Position numbers and translations under genes: made by a program. Source: Myxococcota bacterium (GTDB lineage Bacteria; Myxococcota_A; UBA9160; SMWR01). Taken from it: a stretch of DNA of 64,000 nucleotides. The notes beneath the pieces were generated by a model. The model did not search any database. It saw only the letters and a program-made list of their open reading frames with translations, and was not told the DNA's origin. Numbering within the stretch: the stretch's first letter is position 1; each line of letters opens with the position of its first letter. The stretch spans positions 1 to 64,000 of the forward strand of contig JBCCEW010000015.1 of assembly GCA_039030075.1 (NCBI GenBank), read 5' to 3'. This document shows, piece after piece, positions 9,177 through 19,265 of the stretch.

Positions 9177-9668
9177 TCAGCGCGGGTAGGTCACGTACAC
9201 CTGGGTGTAGATGAGAGAGCCGTTGGGGGCGCGGGCGATCCCGATTCCGGTGGCGTTGAAGGCCGGGCTGTAGAGGTTGTTGCGGTGGATCTCGGAGGCG
9301 ATCCAGGCGTGGAGGATCTCCCGGTTCGGTTCACCGCGATCGGTGACGCCGATGTTCTCGGCAGCCAGGGCGAAACCGCGCGCGGCGCCGCGTTCGATAC
9401 GGTGGAGGGGGTTCTCGCCTTCCGGGTTCTCGTGGGCGAAGAAGCCCCGCTTCGCCATGTCGCGGCTGTGGGCTCTTGCCACGGCGTCGAGGTCGGCCCG
9501 GCGTTCCAGGGGAATCAGGTGGCGTCCCTGGCGCACCTGGTTCACGCCGTCGTGGAGTCCGGCTTCGAGCTGGGTGAATCCGTCGGCGCTGGCGCCGAAG
9601 GGGGAAAGCCACAGCGCGATCCACATGCCGATCAGGAAGCCGAGGCCCTGGGCGGGCGTGCGCGGCAT
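9177..9668 (-). CDS. Secreted CAP (SCP/YkwD) domain protein
   Basis: A 163-residue exported protein. Residues 8-28 form a signal peptide ending in GASA. The CAP fold follows: the helix with AVARAHSRDMAKRGFFAHENP (His67, His79), AENIG (103-107) and EIHRNNLYSPAFNATGIGIA (His128), then the terminal strand YTQVYVTY. This matches bacterial YkwD-like CAP proteins, whose biochemical role is mostly unknown. The ATG overlaps the TGA of the upstream DxDxDG-repeat lipoprotein gene as ATGA, so translation of the two is probably coupled. Confidence 0.86.
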   Translation of the reverse strand: MPRTPAQGLGFLIGMWIALWLSPFGASADGFTQLEAGLHDGVNQVRQGRHLIPLERRADLDAVARAHSRDMAKRGFFAHENPEGENPLHRIERGAARGFALAAENIGVTDRGEPNREILHAWIASEIHRNNLYSPAFNATGIGIARAPNGSLIYTQVYVTYPR

Positions 9669-11146
9669 CAGTTGGTCCTCTGGCGGCGCGGCGATTCGAG
9701 GTCGAGCACCGTCGCGTCGAGCACCTGGCGGCGCGTCAGGCGGCCGCCTTCGTAGTGGGACACGACATCCATGCGGCCATCGCCGTTCGCGTCTTCCTCG
9801 ACGCGGGTGACCTGCTCGTCGGCGTCGTAGTGGGTGACGAGATCGGTGCGGCCGTCCCCATCGTCGTCGCGTTCTTCGCGGGCCAGCTTGCCGCCCTCGT
9901 AGAACGCGATGTGGTCGCGGAAACCGTCGCCGTCCTTGTCCCGTTCCAGCCGGGTGATGGTACCGCGTTGGTAGCTGCTCCAGCTGTCGACGTGACCGTC
10001 ACCGCTCTCGTCCACGCGACGGCCGACCACCTGGCCGTTGCGGAAGGCCGTCCAGGCGTCTAGGCGACCGTCGTGGTCGGTGTCCTCTTCGATCCGGATC
10101 ACCTCGTGCGAGCTCGGGTCGTACACGACGGTCTTGTCCGGGCGCGCGTCGAAGTTGTCGTCGAAGCGCTCGCGCACGATGGCGCCGTTCTCCCGCTCGA
10201 TCCAGTGGTCGGTCCGACCGTCGCCGTCACGGTCGACGTGTCCACTGACGGTCTGGGGCTCGGCAGAGACCCGCGGAGTCGGGGGACCGGCCGCGCGCGG
10301 CGTGGTGGCGGGGATCGGTGCGCGGCTCGTGATCTGGGGCGCGGGTGCCTGGACCGCTCCTCGCGGAGGTGCTTGGACCGCTCCTCGGTTCCGCAGGCGC
10401 GCGAGCTCGTCGGCGATCGAACCGCCTCCCGTCGCAGGAGCCACTGCGCGCGGCGGAAGCGACTGGCTGGGGGCTGCGCCGGGCGCGGGTGCCCCGCGTT
10501 CGGCGAGCTGACGCTCCATCTCCTGGAGCTGGGCGGTTTCGTAGTCGACCGCCGGCGGGCCGTGGGTCGGTCGCGGCTGGTCGCCGTTGCGGGGCAGGGC
10601 GGGGCCAGGTTCGGGTTCGCCGCGGACCTTCTCGTACCCATACTTGAAAGGAGCGGCCATCACGGCGAAGGGCAGCCCGACGTACTTGAGCCAGAGCGGC
10701 TCTTCGTTGACCTGCACGTGGCGCGTCTCTTCGGTCTCGGCGCCGCCGATCATGGTGATGCCACCGCCCGGCGCCGCACCGCTACCGCTGCGGCGGGTCT
10801 GGCCGGGCGCCGTCGCGTACTCGGGCGGCGGGACGGCGACGCCGGGCGCCACCGCGCCCTGGGGCACGTGCGCGCCGGCCGCCGAGGGCGGCGTGGCCGG
10901 GAGGTGGGGGTTGTGGGGGTTCGCGCCAGCCTGGGGCTGGCCGTAGCCCGCTTCGCGCGGGTGGTAGTTCCCGGGATGGGGCGGGGCCGACTGGCCGGGA
11001 TAGATGATGCTGGCTCCGGCACCGGTGTTCACGACCGGCGTGCGATCGACGTCGCCTTCGCGGTTCAGCGCCGCCCAGCAGCCGAGCTGGGTGCTCGCGA
11101 AGACCACCGCCGTTCCCACGATCCAAGTCCGAGATACGCGCCGCAT
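9668..11146 (-). CDS. Lipoprotein with DxDxDG repeats
   Basis: Outer- or inner-membrane lipoprotein of 492 residues. The ATG at 11146 has GGAGG upstream and gives a classic signal with the lipobox TQLGC. A Pro/Ala/Gly-rich middle (residues about 35-300) is probably disordered. The last 170 residues contain about seven repeats of roughly 22 residues built on DxDxDGRxDxW followed by an aromatic/Gly turn, for example DTDHDGRLDAW and DESGDGHVDSW. These resemble calcium-binding EF-loop or thrombospondin-type-3 repeats. Calcium binding is an inference from the Asp pattern. An in-frame Met 22 codons upstream lacks a ribosome site. The CAP gene follows with an ATGA overlap. Confidence 0.75.
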   Translation of the reverse strand: MRRVSRTWIVGTAVVFASTQLGCWAALNREGDVDRTPVVNTGAGASIIYPGQSAPPHPGNYHPREAGYGQPQAGANPHNPHLPATPPSAAGAHVPQGAVAPGVAVPPPEYATAPGQTRRSGSGAAPGGGITMIGGAETEETRHVQVNEEPLWLKYVGLPFAVMAAPFKYGYEKVRGEPEPGPALPRNGDQPRPTHGPPAVDYETAQLQEMERQLAERGAPAPGAAPSQSLPPRAVAPATGGGSIADELARLRNRGAVQAPPRGAVQAPAPQITSRAPIPATTPRAAGPPTPRVSAEPQTVSGHVDRDGDGRTDHWIERENGAIVRERFDDNFDARPDKTVVYDPSSHEVIRIEEDTDHDGRLDAWTAFRNGQVVGRRVDESGDGHVDSWSSYQRGTITRLERDKDGDGFRDHIAFYEGGKLAREERDDDGDGRTDLVTHYDADEQVTRVEEDANGDGRMDVVSHYEGGRLTRRQVLDATVLDLESPRRQRTN

Positions 11147-11423
11147 ACGGGTTCCTCCAGGAGACGAACTCCCGCCGTACAGCAGTGCAAGAACCGTGCG
11201 AACCCTTGGCAAAAAGCGCGGAGGGCGGATTCCCGCTGCGCGGCGGCGGACCTCGCCCGTCGCTTGCGCTCCGGCTGCCGGTCACCCGGGCCGCAACTGA
11301 TCGGCAACCGACGCACCGGGTCTTCCACCTCGCGGAACCAGCGTTCCGCGCGACGGCCCGGCTCCAGGGAGCGGGCCTCTGGAGAGTTGCTTCTGGGCAA
11401 GGGCGGTGGGGCGGAACAGCAGG
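11147..11423. other. Intergenic gap, no gene seen
   Basis: This 277-base gap lies between the start of the repeat lipoprotein gene and the end of the DUF368 gene, both on the reverse strand. It must hold the promoter of the lipoprotein operon, but I see no convincing hexamers. Reading frames crossing it look like GC-rich shadow frames. Confidence 0.4.
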
Positions 11424-12458
11424 CTAGGACGCCGGTTCCGGGGCGTCGTCGTCGCTGCCGATCCGACCGATCGCCCAGGTGGCAGCCAGGCCGAGCCCGA
11501 TCAGGGCGGCGCTTCCGCCGAGGTGGCTCGCGGTGGGCGTGAAGCGGGCCACGGGCCAGTCTTCGGGGTCGAGATCGGCGACGTTGGCCTCGGTGATCAG
11601 GCGTCCGTCGATCACGTCACCGACACCCGGCGGTGTCGAAGCTTGGAAGGGCCACAGGCCGACGATCGCGCCCAGCAGCAAGCCGAGCAGTGCGCCGAGG
11701 GTCGCCTTCTCGAAGCGTGCCAGCAGCCACTTCAGCAGGTTGCTCACGCCGACCACGCCGAGGACGACCCCCAGGCCCAGCGGAACGACCACGCCCATGG
11801 CCTCGAGGACCAGACCGAAATCGGCGCCGGCCCCGGTGGCGCTGTCGCCGAGGACTCCGCGTTTCAGCTGATCGATGGTGCCGAGGATGCTCTCGTACTG
11901 GCCGAGCAGAAGCAGCAGGTAGCCGCCGGAGACGCCCGGCAGGATCATCGCCGATGCGGCCGCGAGCCCGGACAAGAACACGAGCAGCGTGCTCTGGCTG
12001 CCACCGCCCGACGCTTCGCCTCCGAAGGCCATCACGCACATCAGCGCGAACGACACGGCCGCCGCGACGTAGACCGGCGGTGTCGCCGGGCGGGCCAGAC
12101 GCCAGAGCAACGGCACGCCGCCGAGGGTCAGGCCGATGAACAGGCTGTACATGATCCAGCGGTGGTGCACGACGAGATCGCGGATCGTTCCGGCGAGCAG
12201 CAGGATGCCGAGCGCCGCCGAAACCACGATCGCGCCCAACAGCACCAGCGACCGCGGCCGGAAATGCAGGGTGGTGACTTCTGCGATGGCCTGGATGAAA
12301 CCGGGGTAGACACCCGCGGCGAGCAGCATCGTGCCGCCGCTGATCCCGGGCACGAGATTGGCGAGGCCCATCAGGGTGCCGCCGATCACGCCGCGCGCAG
12401 CGGCGGTGGCAAGCGGGGCTTCCGCGCGGTCGGCTTCGGGCGCTGCATCCAGAGACAA
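11424..12458 (-). CDS. DUF368 polyprenyl-phosphate transporter (PopT type)
   Basis: Polytopic membrane protein of 344 residues. DUF368 proteins have been shown to recycle undecaprenyl phosphate across the inner membrane (PopT). The repeated glycine motif of the family is present twice: GLANLVPGISGGTMLL (about 28-43) and SAMILPGVSGGYLLLLLGQY (about 155-175), an internal pseudo-repeat; eight or more hydrophobic segments are visible. The reading frame extends upstream but the TTG at 12458 has AAGGAG at proper distance and puts the first helix near the N-terminus. A lipid-carrier transporter fits the glycan genes elsewhere in the window. Divergent from the SRAP gene. Confidence 0.85.
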   Translation of the reverse strand: MSLDAAPEADRAEAPLATAAARGVIGGTLMGLANLVPGISGGTMLLAAGVYPGFIQAIAEVTTLHFRPRSLVLLGAIVVSAALGILLLAGTIRDLVVHHRWIMYSLFIGLTLGGVPLLWRLARPATPPVYVAAAVSFALMCVMAFGGEASGGGSQSTLLVFLSGLAAASAMILPGVSGGYLLLLLGQYESILGTIDQLKRGVLGDSATGAGADFGLVLEAMGVVVPLGLGVVLGVVGVSNLLKWLLARFEKATLGALLGLLLGAIVGLWPFQASTPPGVGDVIDGRLITEANVADLDPEDWPVARFTPTASHLGGSAALIGLGLAATWAIGRIGSDDDAPEPAS

Positions 12459-12530
12459 GAGACGCTCCTTCGGGCGGCGCGATACTCTAGCAGTACGCCT
12501 GCGGTGCCGTGGTCGCCGGGAGGGCAACCC

Positions 12531-13220
12531 ATGTGTGGCCGCTTTGCGCTGACGTCGACGCCCGAGGCCCTGGCCGAGCGCTTCGGTCTGTCCGTATTGC
12601 CCGTCTGGGCGCCTCGCTACAACGTCGCGCCCGAGCAGACGCTGTGCGCGATTCGTCAGGGCGACGCACGGCCCGAAGCCGTGTCCCTGCGCTGGGGATG
12701 GGTACCGGCCTGGGCCCGCGATGCGAACGCCACCCCGCGCCCGATCAACGCGCGTTTCGAGACCGTGGCCGAGAAGCCGTCGTTCCGCGACGCCTACGCC
12801 GCGCGCCGCTGTCTGGTTCCGATCGATGGCTGGTACGAGTGGGAGAAGATCGGTGGCGGGCGCCAACCCTACTGGCACGCGGTTCCCGGTGAGTCGCTGC
12901 TCGTGGTGGCTGCGCTCTGGGAGCACTGGGAAGGGGTCGACGGGGAGGAGCGCGAGAGCGGTGTCCTGTTGACGGTGCCCTCCGTCGGTGCGGCGGCGGA
13001 GCATCACCCGCGCATGCCGCTCGTGCTGGCCCCGGGTTCCGTCGCGCCCTGGCTCGAGGGCGACGAGGCGACACCGAGCCTGGCGGCCCTCTTCGATGCG
13101 AGCCTCGCCACCCGCCTCACCACCGAACCCGTCCACCCGCGGGTCGGATCGGTCGCGAACGACGATCCGTCTTGTCTCGAACGCGTGGCTCCGCCGCCCC
13201 GACAAGTCTCGCTGTTTTGA
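12531..13220 (+). CDS. SRAP domain protein (YedK/HMCES family)
   Basis: Forms a covalent, protective crosslink with abasic sites in single-stranded DNA. The ATG at 12531 directly yields MCGRF, placing the reactive Cys at position 2 after Met removal. The other active-site residues are visible: Asn31 in PRYNVAPEQ, Glu103 in DGWYEWEK and His159 in EHHPRMP. At 229 residues the length is normal. A GGGAGG ribosome site precedes the start. Although the frame is open far upstream, no SRAP sequence lies there. It is the first gene of a short forward run before the symporter genes, with no clear functional link to them. Confidence 0.93.
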   Translation: MCGRFALTSTPEALAERFGLSVLPVWAPRYNVAPEQTLCAIRQGDARPEAVSLRWGWVPAWARDANATPRPINARFETVAEKPSFRDAYAARRCLVPIDGWYEWEKIGGGRQPYWHAVPGESLLVVAALWEHWEGVDGEERESGVLLTVPSVGAAAEHHPRMPLVLAPGSVAPWLEGDEATPSLAALFDASLATRLTTEPVHPRVGSVANDDPSCLERVAPPPRQVSLF

Positions 13221-13238
13221 GCAGGCGGGACGGCTAGC

Positions 13239-13505
13239 ATGCCGGCCATGGCGTCGGGTGAGCAGGGGGCATGGCGGCGACCGCTGCGGCGGTTGCTGCT
13301 GACCGGCGTCGTCCTGCTCTACATCCTCTCCATCCCCTGGTATCGGGAGAGCGGGGCCGAGCCGGCGATCTGGTTCGGCTTGCCGGACTGGGTGGCCGTC
13401 GCGATCGGCTGCTACGTGGGCGCCGCGATCTTGAACGCCAGCGCCTGGATGCTGTCCGACCTGCGCGACCCGGGGGAGGGCGAGACCGAGGAGTCGTCCG
13501 CTTGA
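13239..13505 (+). CDS. Small two-helix membrane protein, symporter partner
   Basis: An 88-residue protein with two hydrophobic helices (about residues 18-37 and 51-70) separated by a short loop, and an acidic C-terminal tail. The family is not certain, but small two-helix proteins (DUF485, DUF3311, DUF4212 types) commonly precede sodium:solute symporter genes, as here. Its TGA overlaps the TTG start of the symporter gene (TTGA), so the two are almost certainly co-translated and may form a complex. The start could instead be the Met at residue 4. Confidence 0.75.
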   Translation: MPAMASGEQGAWRRPLRRLLLTGVVLLYILSIPWYRESGAEPAIWFGLPDWVAVAIGCYVGAAILNASAWMLSDLRDPGEGETEESSA

Positions 13506-14956
13506 GCTTCGGAGCGCTCGGCCTGGTCGCGCTCGGGGGCTACCTGGTGCTGCTGCTCGGGATTGCCGAGCTGGCGCGTCGCTCCCGTCGCGAGCACAGC
13601 GCTGCCGATCACTTCCTGGCGGGCCGCGAACTCGGCGTGCTGGTGCTCTTCCTGACCCTCTACGCGACGGGCTACAGCGGCAACTCGCTGCTCGGGTACC
13701 CGGGCGAAGCCTATCGACGCGGCTTCTCCTGGATCATGGCCACCGGCTTCATGATGTCGATCGCGGTCGTGTTCCAGGTGTTCGCGCCGAAGTTCCGCCC
13801 GATCGCGGCCCGCGAACACTTCGTCTCGCCCGGCGACTGGGTGCGCTACCGCTTCGGCGGCGAGCGCTGGGGACGCGAGCTACGGATCGCCGTCGCGGTG
13901 CTGATGACGATCGCCCTCGCCAACTTCCTCTTCGCCCAGTTGAAAGCGCTCGGGTTGATGGCGGAGCAGGTGACGGAAGGCCTCGTTTCCTACGAGGTGG
14001 GCGTCTGCGTGCTCGCCGGCGTGATCCTCGCCTACGAGACGGTCGGTGGCATGCGCGCCGTCGCGTGGACCGACGCCGGCCAGTCCATTCTCATGATGGT
14101 GGGCCTCACGGCACTCGTCGTATGGCTCGTCGGCGATGTCGGTGGGCTCGAAGCGCTGACCCGGAGCATCCTCGAGATCCGCCCGGCGGCCGCCGTGGTG
14201 CCCGACGCGGTCGAGTGCGCCAACTGGGCGAGCAGCATCGCGTTGCTCGGCCTGGCGAGCGCCGTCTATCCCCAGGTGATCCAGCGCGTCTACGCGGCGC
14301 GCAGCGGCGCGGCGCTCAAACGCTCGTTCGCACTGATGACCTTCATGCCGCTGACCACCACGACGGTGGTCACCCTGATCGGCGTCGCCGCGATCCCGCG
14401 CTTCGCCGAGCTCGGCGGGGTCGAAGCCGACCGGGTGATGCCGCTCCTGCTGGGCGGGTGGGCCGAGCTCGGGGCGCTGGCGTCGGTGGCGGCGATCCTG
14501 GTCTTTCTCGGCGCCCTGGCGGCGATCATGTCGACGGCCGACTCGGTGCTGCTGAGTCTCGGCTCGGTCGTCGCCGAGGACCTGCTCGGAGAGCAGCACG
14601 GCGCGCGCGACACGGCGGTGCTCGGCAAGCGCATCGCTGCGGTCACGATGGTGGCGATGGCTGCGCTCGCCCTGGTGGCCCGCGACGTCACTCTCTGGGG
14701 TCTGATCGAGCTGAAGATGGAGCTCTTGATCCAATGCGTGCCGGCCTTCCTGATCGGCGTGCAGTGGACCCGCTTGCGCGGCGGGCCCCTCTTGCTCGGC
14801 CTCCTCGTGGGCAGCGCGATCGCCGTGGGGATCGGGCTCGGTCTGGGCGTGAAGCGCATCGGCGGCGTCCACGTCGGCGTGATCGGCCTGGGCGTGAACG
14901 CGGTGATCGCTTGCGCGGGCTCCTGGTGGGCGCGCGACGAGCGGGCTGCGACCTAG
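13502..14956 (+). CDS. Sodium:solute symporter family protein
   Basis: A 484-residue polytopic transporter of the SSS family with about 13 hydrophobic segments. The typical features are an early HFLAGRELG segment, the unwound-helix region TLYATGYSGNSLLGYPGEAYRRG, GGMRAVAWTDAGQSILM, and a late helix AAIMSTADSVLLSLGSVVAEDL carrying the Ser/Thr residues of the second sodium site. The substrate is not identifiable. The TTG start overlaps the preceding stop and has GAGGAG eight bases upstream. It ends two bases before the convergent yvcK gene. Confidence 0.88.
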   Translation: MSFGALGLVALGGYLVLLLGIAELARRSRREHSAADHFLAGRELGVLVLFLTLYATGYSGNSLLGYPGEAYRRGFSWIMATGFMMSIAVVFQVFAPKFRPIAAREHFVSPGDWVRYRFGGERWGRELRIAVAVLMTIALANFLFAQLKALGLMAEQVTEGLVSYEVGVCVLAGVILAYETVGGMRAVAWTDAGQSILMMVGLTALVVWLVGDVGGLEALTRSILEIRPAAAVVPDAVECANWASSIALLGLASAVYPQVIQRVYAARSGAALKRSFALMTFMPLTTTTVVTLIGVAAIPRFAELGGVEADRVMPLLLGGWAELGALASVAAILVFLGALAAIMSTADSVLLSLGSVVAEDLLGEQHGARDTAVLGKRIAAVTMVAMAALALVARDVTLWGLIELKMELLIQCVPAFLIGVQWTRLRGGPLLLGLLVGSAIAVGIGLGLGVKRIGGVHVGVIGLGVNAVIACAGSWWARDERAAT

Positions 14957-14958
14957 GC

Positions 14959-15960
14959 TCACACGTCGTTGGAGCTGCGCGCGTCCCAGGCGTCGAGGGC
15001 GGCGACGATCGCTTCGGCGGTGGTCGTCGGATCGTGCCGAACGAGCGGCGGGGGAGAGACGAGCGGGGCGATCCGCACGTCGCGCACACCGAGGGCTTCG
15101 AGGCCCGCCACGTCGACGTCGACGGGCCGCGCGTCCTCCGCTTCGTAGCGGCGCATGCGCTCCTCGGAGATCTCGCCTCCATGGGCGAGGACGATGTCGG
15201 GGACGCGTCCCGCGTAGCGCGCGATCTCTTCCACGTGCCGCACCGCGCTATAGCCCGGGGTCTCGTTCTGACGTGTCATCAGGTTGAGCACGTAGACGAG
15301 GGGCGCTTCGGCCTGATCGATCGCCTCGCGAATGCCCTCGACCAGCAGGTTGGGGAGCGTCGAGGTGAACAGGCTGCCCGGCGCGAGCACGATCGCGTCG
15401 CTGCGCGTTAGTACGCGCAGCGCATCCGGGTTGGCGGCGGCCTTCGGGTGGAGCCGCACCCGCTCGATGGGCACGGCCTGATCGGCGGCGACGCCGTCGA
15501 TGGTGCCTTCGCCCTCGAGGGTGGAGCCGTCGGCGAGCTCGGCGATCAGATGGGCGTGGTCCCAGGTGACCGGGAGGACGCGTCCGTGGATCTGGAGCAG
15601 GCGTCCGATCGCGTCGACCGCTTCCTTCTCGGAGCCGAGCATGCGGCCCAGGGCCAGCAGGAAGAGATTGCCGAAGCTGCGGCCCGAGAGCGGTTCCTCC
15701 TCGAAGCGGAACGCGAAGAGCTCGCGCAGGAGCTTCGATTCGTCCGAGAGGGCGATCAGGCAGCGGCGCAGGTCTCCCGGCGGCAGCACGCCGAACTCGT
15801 CGCGCAGGCGACCCGAGTCGCCACCCGAATCCATCATCGTGACGATCGAGTTGATCTCGAGCTCGGGGTGGTGGCGCAACCCGCTCAGGACGTGGAACGA
15901 GCCGGTCCCCCCGCCGATCACCGCGATGGCGCGCGCCGGGCGGCGCGCGGACGTGGCCAT
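14959..15960 (-). CDS. yvcK: YvcK/CofD-like gluconeogenesis factor
   Basis: A 333-residue protein of the YvcK (GlmR) branch of the CofD-like family. It has the nucleotide-sugar binding loop IGGGTGS (15-21) and DSGGDSGRLRDEFGVLPPGD, followed by NLMTRQNETPGYSA. In Firmicutes YvcK binds UDP-sugars and channels carbon into cell-wall precursors. The gene lies 4 bases after the phosphohexomutase gene, an arrangement that supports a role in sugar-phosphate supply rather than coenzyme F420 synthesis. It is the last gene of the pilB-to-yvcK run. Confidence 0.88.
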   Translation of the reverse strand: MATSARRPARAIAVIGGGTGSFHVLSGLRHHPELEINSIVTMMDSGGDSGRLRDEFGVLPPGDLRRCLIALSDESKLLRELFAFRFEEEPLSGRSFGNLFLLALGRMLGSEKEAVDAIGRLLQIHGRVLPVTWDHAHLIAELADGSTLEGEGTIDGVAADQAVPIERVRLHPKAAANPDALRVLTRSDAIVLAPGSLFTSTLPNLLVEGIREAIDQAEAPLVYVLNLMTRQNETPGYSAVRHVEEIARYAGRVPDIVLAHGGEISEERMRRYEAEDARPVDVDVAGLEALGVRDVRIAPLVSPPPLVRHDPTTTAEAIVAALDAWDARSSNDV

Positions 15961-15964
15961 GGCG

Positions 15965-18154
15965 CTAGCGGCTCGCCCAGTCGGCGAGCGGCTCGAGCAG
16001 GGCGGCGTCCGGCAGCTCGTCGCGCCAGGCCCTGCAGAGCCAGGCGATCGGCGCGGTGAGCGCCGGCAGGGCGTCGGTTCCCGGGGTCATGCGCGCCACC
16101 GCTTCGCGCAGCCAGGCGAGCAGGGCGTCGAGATCGGCGTGCTCGTTCTCGGCGAGCGCGCGGCGCAGGGCCGGGACGATCTCGCGCTCGAACTCGAGCT
16201 TGCGATCCAGGTCGATGATGTCGGGGAGCTGCAGCGCCGCATCCCCGAGTGAGAGATCGAGTCGGGCCAGCAGCTCGTTGTAGATCTGGCGTCCGAGGTC
16301 GTCGGCCTCGGCCCGGACCTCGGCGAGCAGCGCGCGTCCCTTCGCCTTCGGTCCGTCGCCCTGGGGCAGCAGCTGGATGTACGCCTTGAGCTTCGGCTCG
16401 GTGCCCGACGGCCGGACCGTCACGACGAAGCCCTCGGTCTCGATCTGGATCACGTTGCGGGGCAGCTTGTCCGATTCGCTGAGGAACGGACCGAACTCCT
16501 CCTCGTCCCAGAAGTCGAGCACGCGCCGCACCGCGAAGCCACACACCGAAGTGGGCTTGTTCTCGCGGAGCGCCGCCATGATGCGGTCCTTCTTGAGGAT
16601 GCCTTCGGCGCCGAGCATCACGATCGAGCGGCTCACGTTGTCGTAGGAGCCGAGGTGCTCGAGGATGCCGATGTAGTAGTCCAGCAGGTTCTTGCCCTGG
16701 GTGCGCAGGCGCTGGTGCAGCGCGGCGAGGTACATGCACGCCGGCGACGCGTCCTTGTCGCGGATGCCGGGCAGCATGATCACGCCGTGGCTCTCCTCGG
16801 CGGCGAGCACGAGTCGGTCCGTCGACATCGACACACCGTTGTAGGACTCGCCGCGCTCGAGGCGCTTCAGGACGTCGGCCACGTATTTGAAGCCCACGAG
16901 CAGGTCGTCGACGATCGCCGAGTCGCCGGCTTCCGAGACGATGCGACCGAGGATCTTCGTGGTGACCGCGGTCTCGATCACGAGGCCCTTCCGCTGTGGA
17001 CCCTCCGGGTCGAGCATCAGGAAGTAGCCGAGCACGGCTGCGATCTGATTGCCGTCGAAGTGGAACCAACTGCCGTCGTCGAGGCGGATCTCGAGTCCTA
17101 CGCGGTCGGCGTCCGGGTCGGTCGAGAGCACGATCTCGGAGCCGTTCGCGTCGGCGAACTCGCGGGCGGGCTGGGTCGCCTGGAACACCTCGGGGTTCGG
17201 CGCCCGGAACGGGATCGCCGGGAAGGCGCCGTCGGCATGCTCGCCCTCGGGAACGATCACCGGGAAGCCCAGGTGCTCGAGCACGCGGCCGACCGTGTTC
17301 ATCCCGCAGCCGTTGAGCGGCGTGTACGTGATCGTGTGGTCGGGCGACGGCGTGAGGTAGCCGTCGTAGAGGTTGGCGTAGAGGTCGAGGTAGGTGGCGT
17401 GGGCCGCGGCGGGCACCGCGCGGACCTTCCCCTTCGCCAGGGCCTCGTCGAAGGGGATCTCGCGGATGTCGGTGGCCTCGGCCATCACGTCGATCAGGCG
17501 CTGATCGTCCGGGGCGATCGGCTGGCTGCCGAAGGCGTCGTAGGTCTTGATCCCGTTGTCGTCGGGCGGATTGTGAGAGGCCGACATGTTGATGCCGCCC
17601 TTCGCCTCCAGCTCGGCGATCAGGAAGGAGAGCTCGGGCGTGGTGAGAGTGGCGGCGTCGTTCTCCGGGTCCTCGAACCAGGCCGTGATGCCGTTGCCGG
17701 CGTAGATCGAGCAGGCCAGCCGGCCGAGGGAGCGCGAGGATACGCCGAAGAGCGGGTGCTTCTCGCCGAGGAATCCGTAGGTGCCGGCCAGGTCACGGAA
17801 CACGCGCACGTCGTTGGCCACGACGACGGTGAGGTCGTCGCGATCGCCGAGCGTGTTGCGCAGGTAGTCGCAGTGGCCCTGGACCGTCATGGCGACGGTC
17901 GTCTCGTTGATGCGGTTGGGGCCGTAGCCCACGCGTCCGCGTCGACCGCCCGTGCCGAAGGGCAGGACCTGCCAGAAGGCATCGAAGAGCAGGTCGATGT
18001 GGTCGTCGCCGAGGTGCTGCTCGAGGATCTCGGGGTGGGCGTAGGGCATGCGGCCCGACAGCCAGTCGCGCAGGTTCGCGGCGGCCGTGGCCCCGTTGGC
18101 GCCGAAGCGCTCTTCGAGCAAGGCACAAGTGGAATCGAGGGCGTCGTTCGCCAT
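15965..18154 (-). CDS. Phosphoglucomutase/phosphomannomutase (PgcA/PGM2 type)
   Basis: Interconverts hexose 1- and 6-phosphates, supplying sugar-nucleotide pathways. The phosphoserine loop SASHNPPDDNGIKTYD, the metal-binding STDPDADRVG and the substrate-binding RPSGTEPKLKAY are all present, so it should be active. The type resembles PgcA/PGM2 rather than the short AlgC type. At 729 residues it is over 100 residues longer than usual: a helical C-terminal extension follows the PSGTEPK domain. A GGAG site precedes the ATG. It lies between rmlB and yvcK, consistent with glucose-1-phosphate feeding dTDP-sugar synthesis. Confidence 0.87.
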   Translation of the reverse strand: MANDALDSTCALLEERFGANGATAAANLRDWLSGRMPYAHPEILEQHLGDDHIDLLFDAFWQVLPFGTGGRRGRVGYGPNRINETTVAMTVQGHCDYLRNTLGDRDDLTVVVANDVRVFRDLAGTYGFLGEKHPLFGVSSRSLGRLACSIYAGNGITAWFEDPENDAATLTTPELSFLIAELEAKGGINMSASHNPPDDNGIKTYDAFGSQPIAPDDQRLIDVMAEATDIREIPFDEALAKGKVRAVPAAAHATYLDLYANLYDGYLTPSPDHTITYTPLNGCGMNTVGRVLEHLGFPVIVPEGEHADGAFPAIPFRAPNPEVFQATQPAREFADANGSEIVLSTDPDADRVGLEIRLDDGSWFHFDGNQIAAVLGYFLMLDPEGPQRKGLVIETAVTTKILGRIVSEAGDSAIVDDLLVGFKYVADVLKRLERGESYNGVSMSTDRLVLAAEESHGVIMLPGIRDKDASPACMYLAALHQRLRTQGKNLLDYYIGILEHLGSYDNVSRSIVMLGAEGILKKDRIMAALRENKPTSVCGFAVRRVLDFWDEEEFGPFLSESDKLPRNVIQIETEGFVVTVRPSGTEPKLKAYIQLLPQGDGPKAKGRALLAEVRAEADDLGRQIYNELLARLDLSLGDAALQLPDIIDLDRKLEFEREIVPALRRALAENEHADLDALLAWLREAVARMTPGTDALPALTAPIAWLCRAWRDELPDAALLEPLADWASR

Positions 18155-18178
18155 GGTCTCCGCCGAAGGTGGGAAGGG

Positions 18179-19261
<1,083 letters not shown>

Positions 19262-19265
19262 GGCG

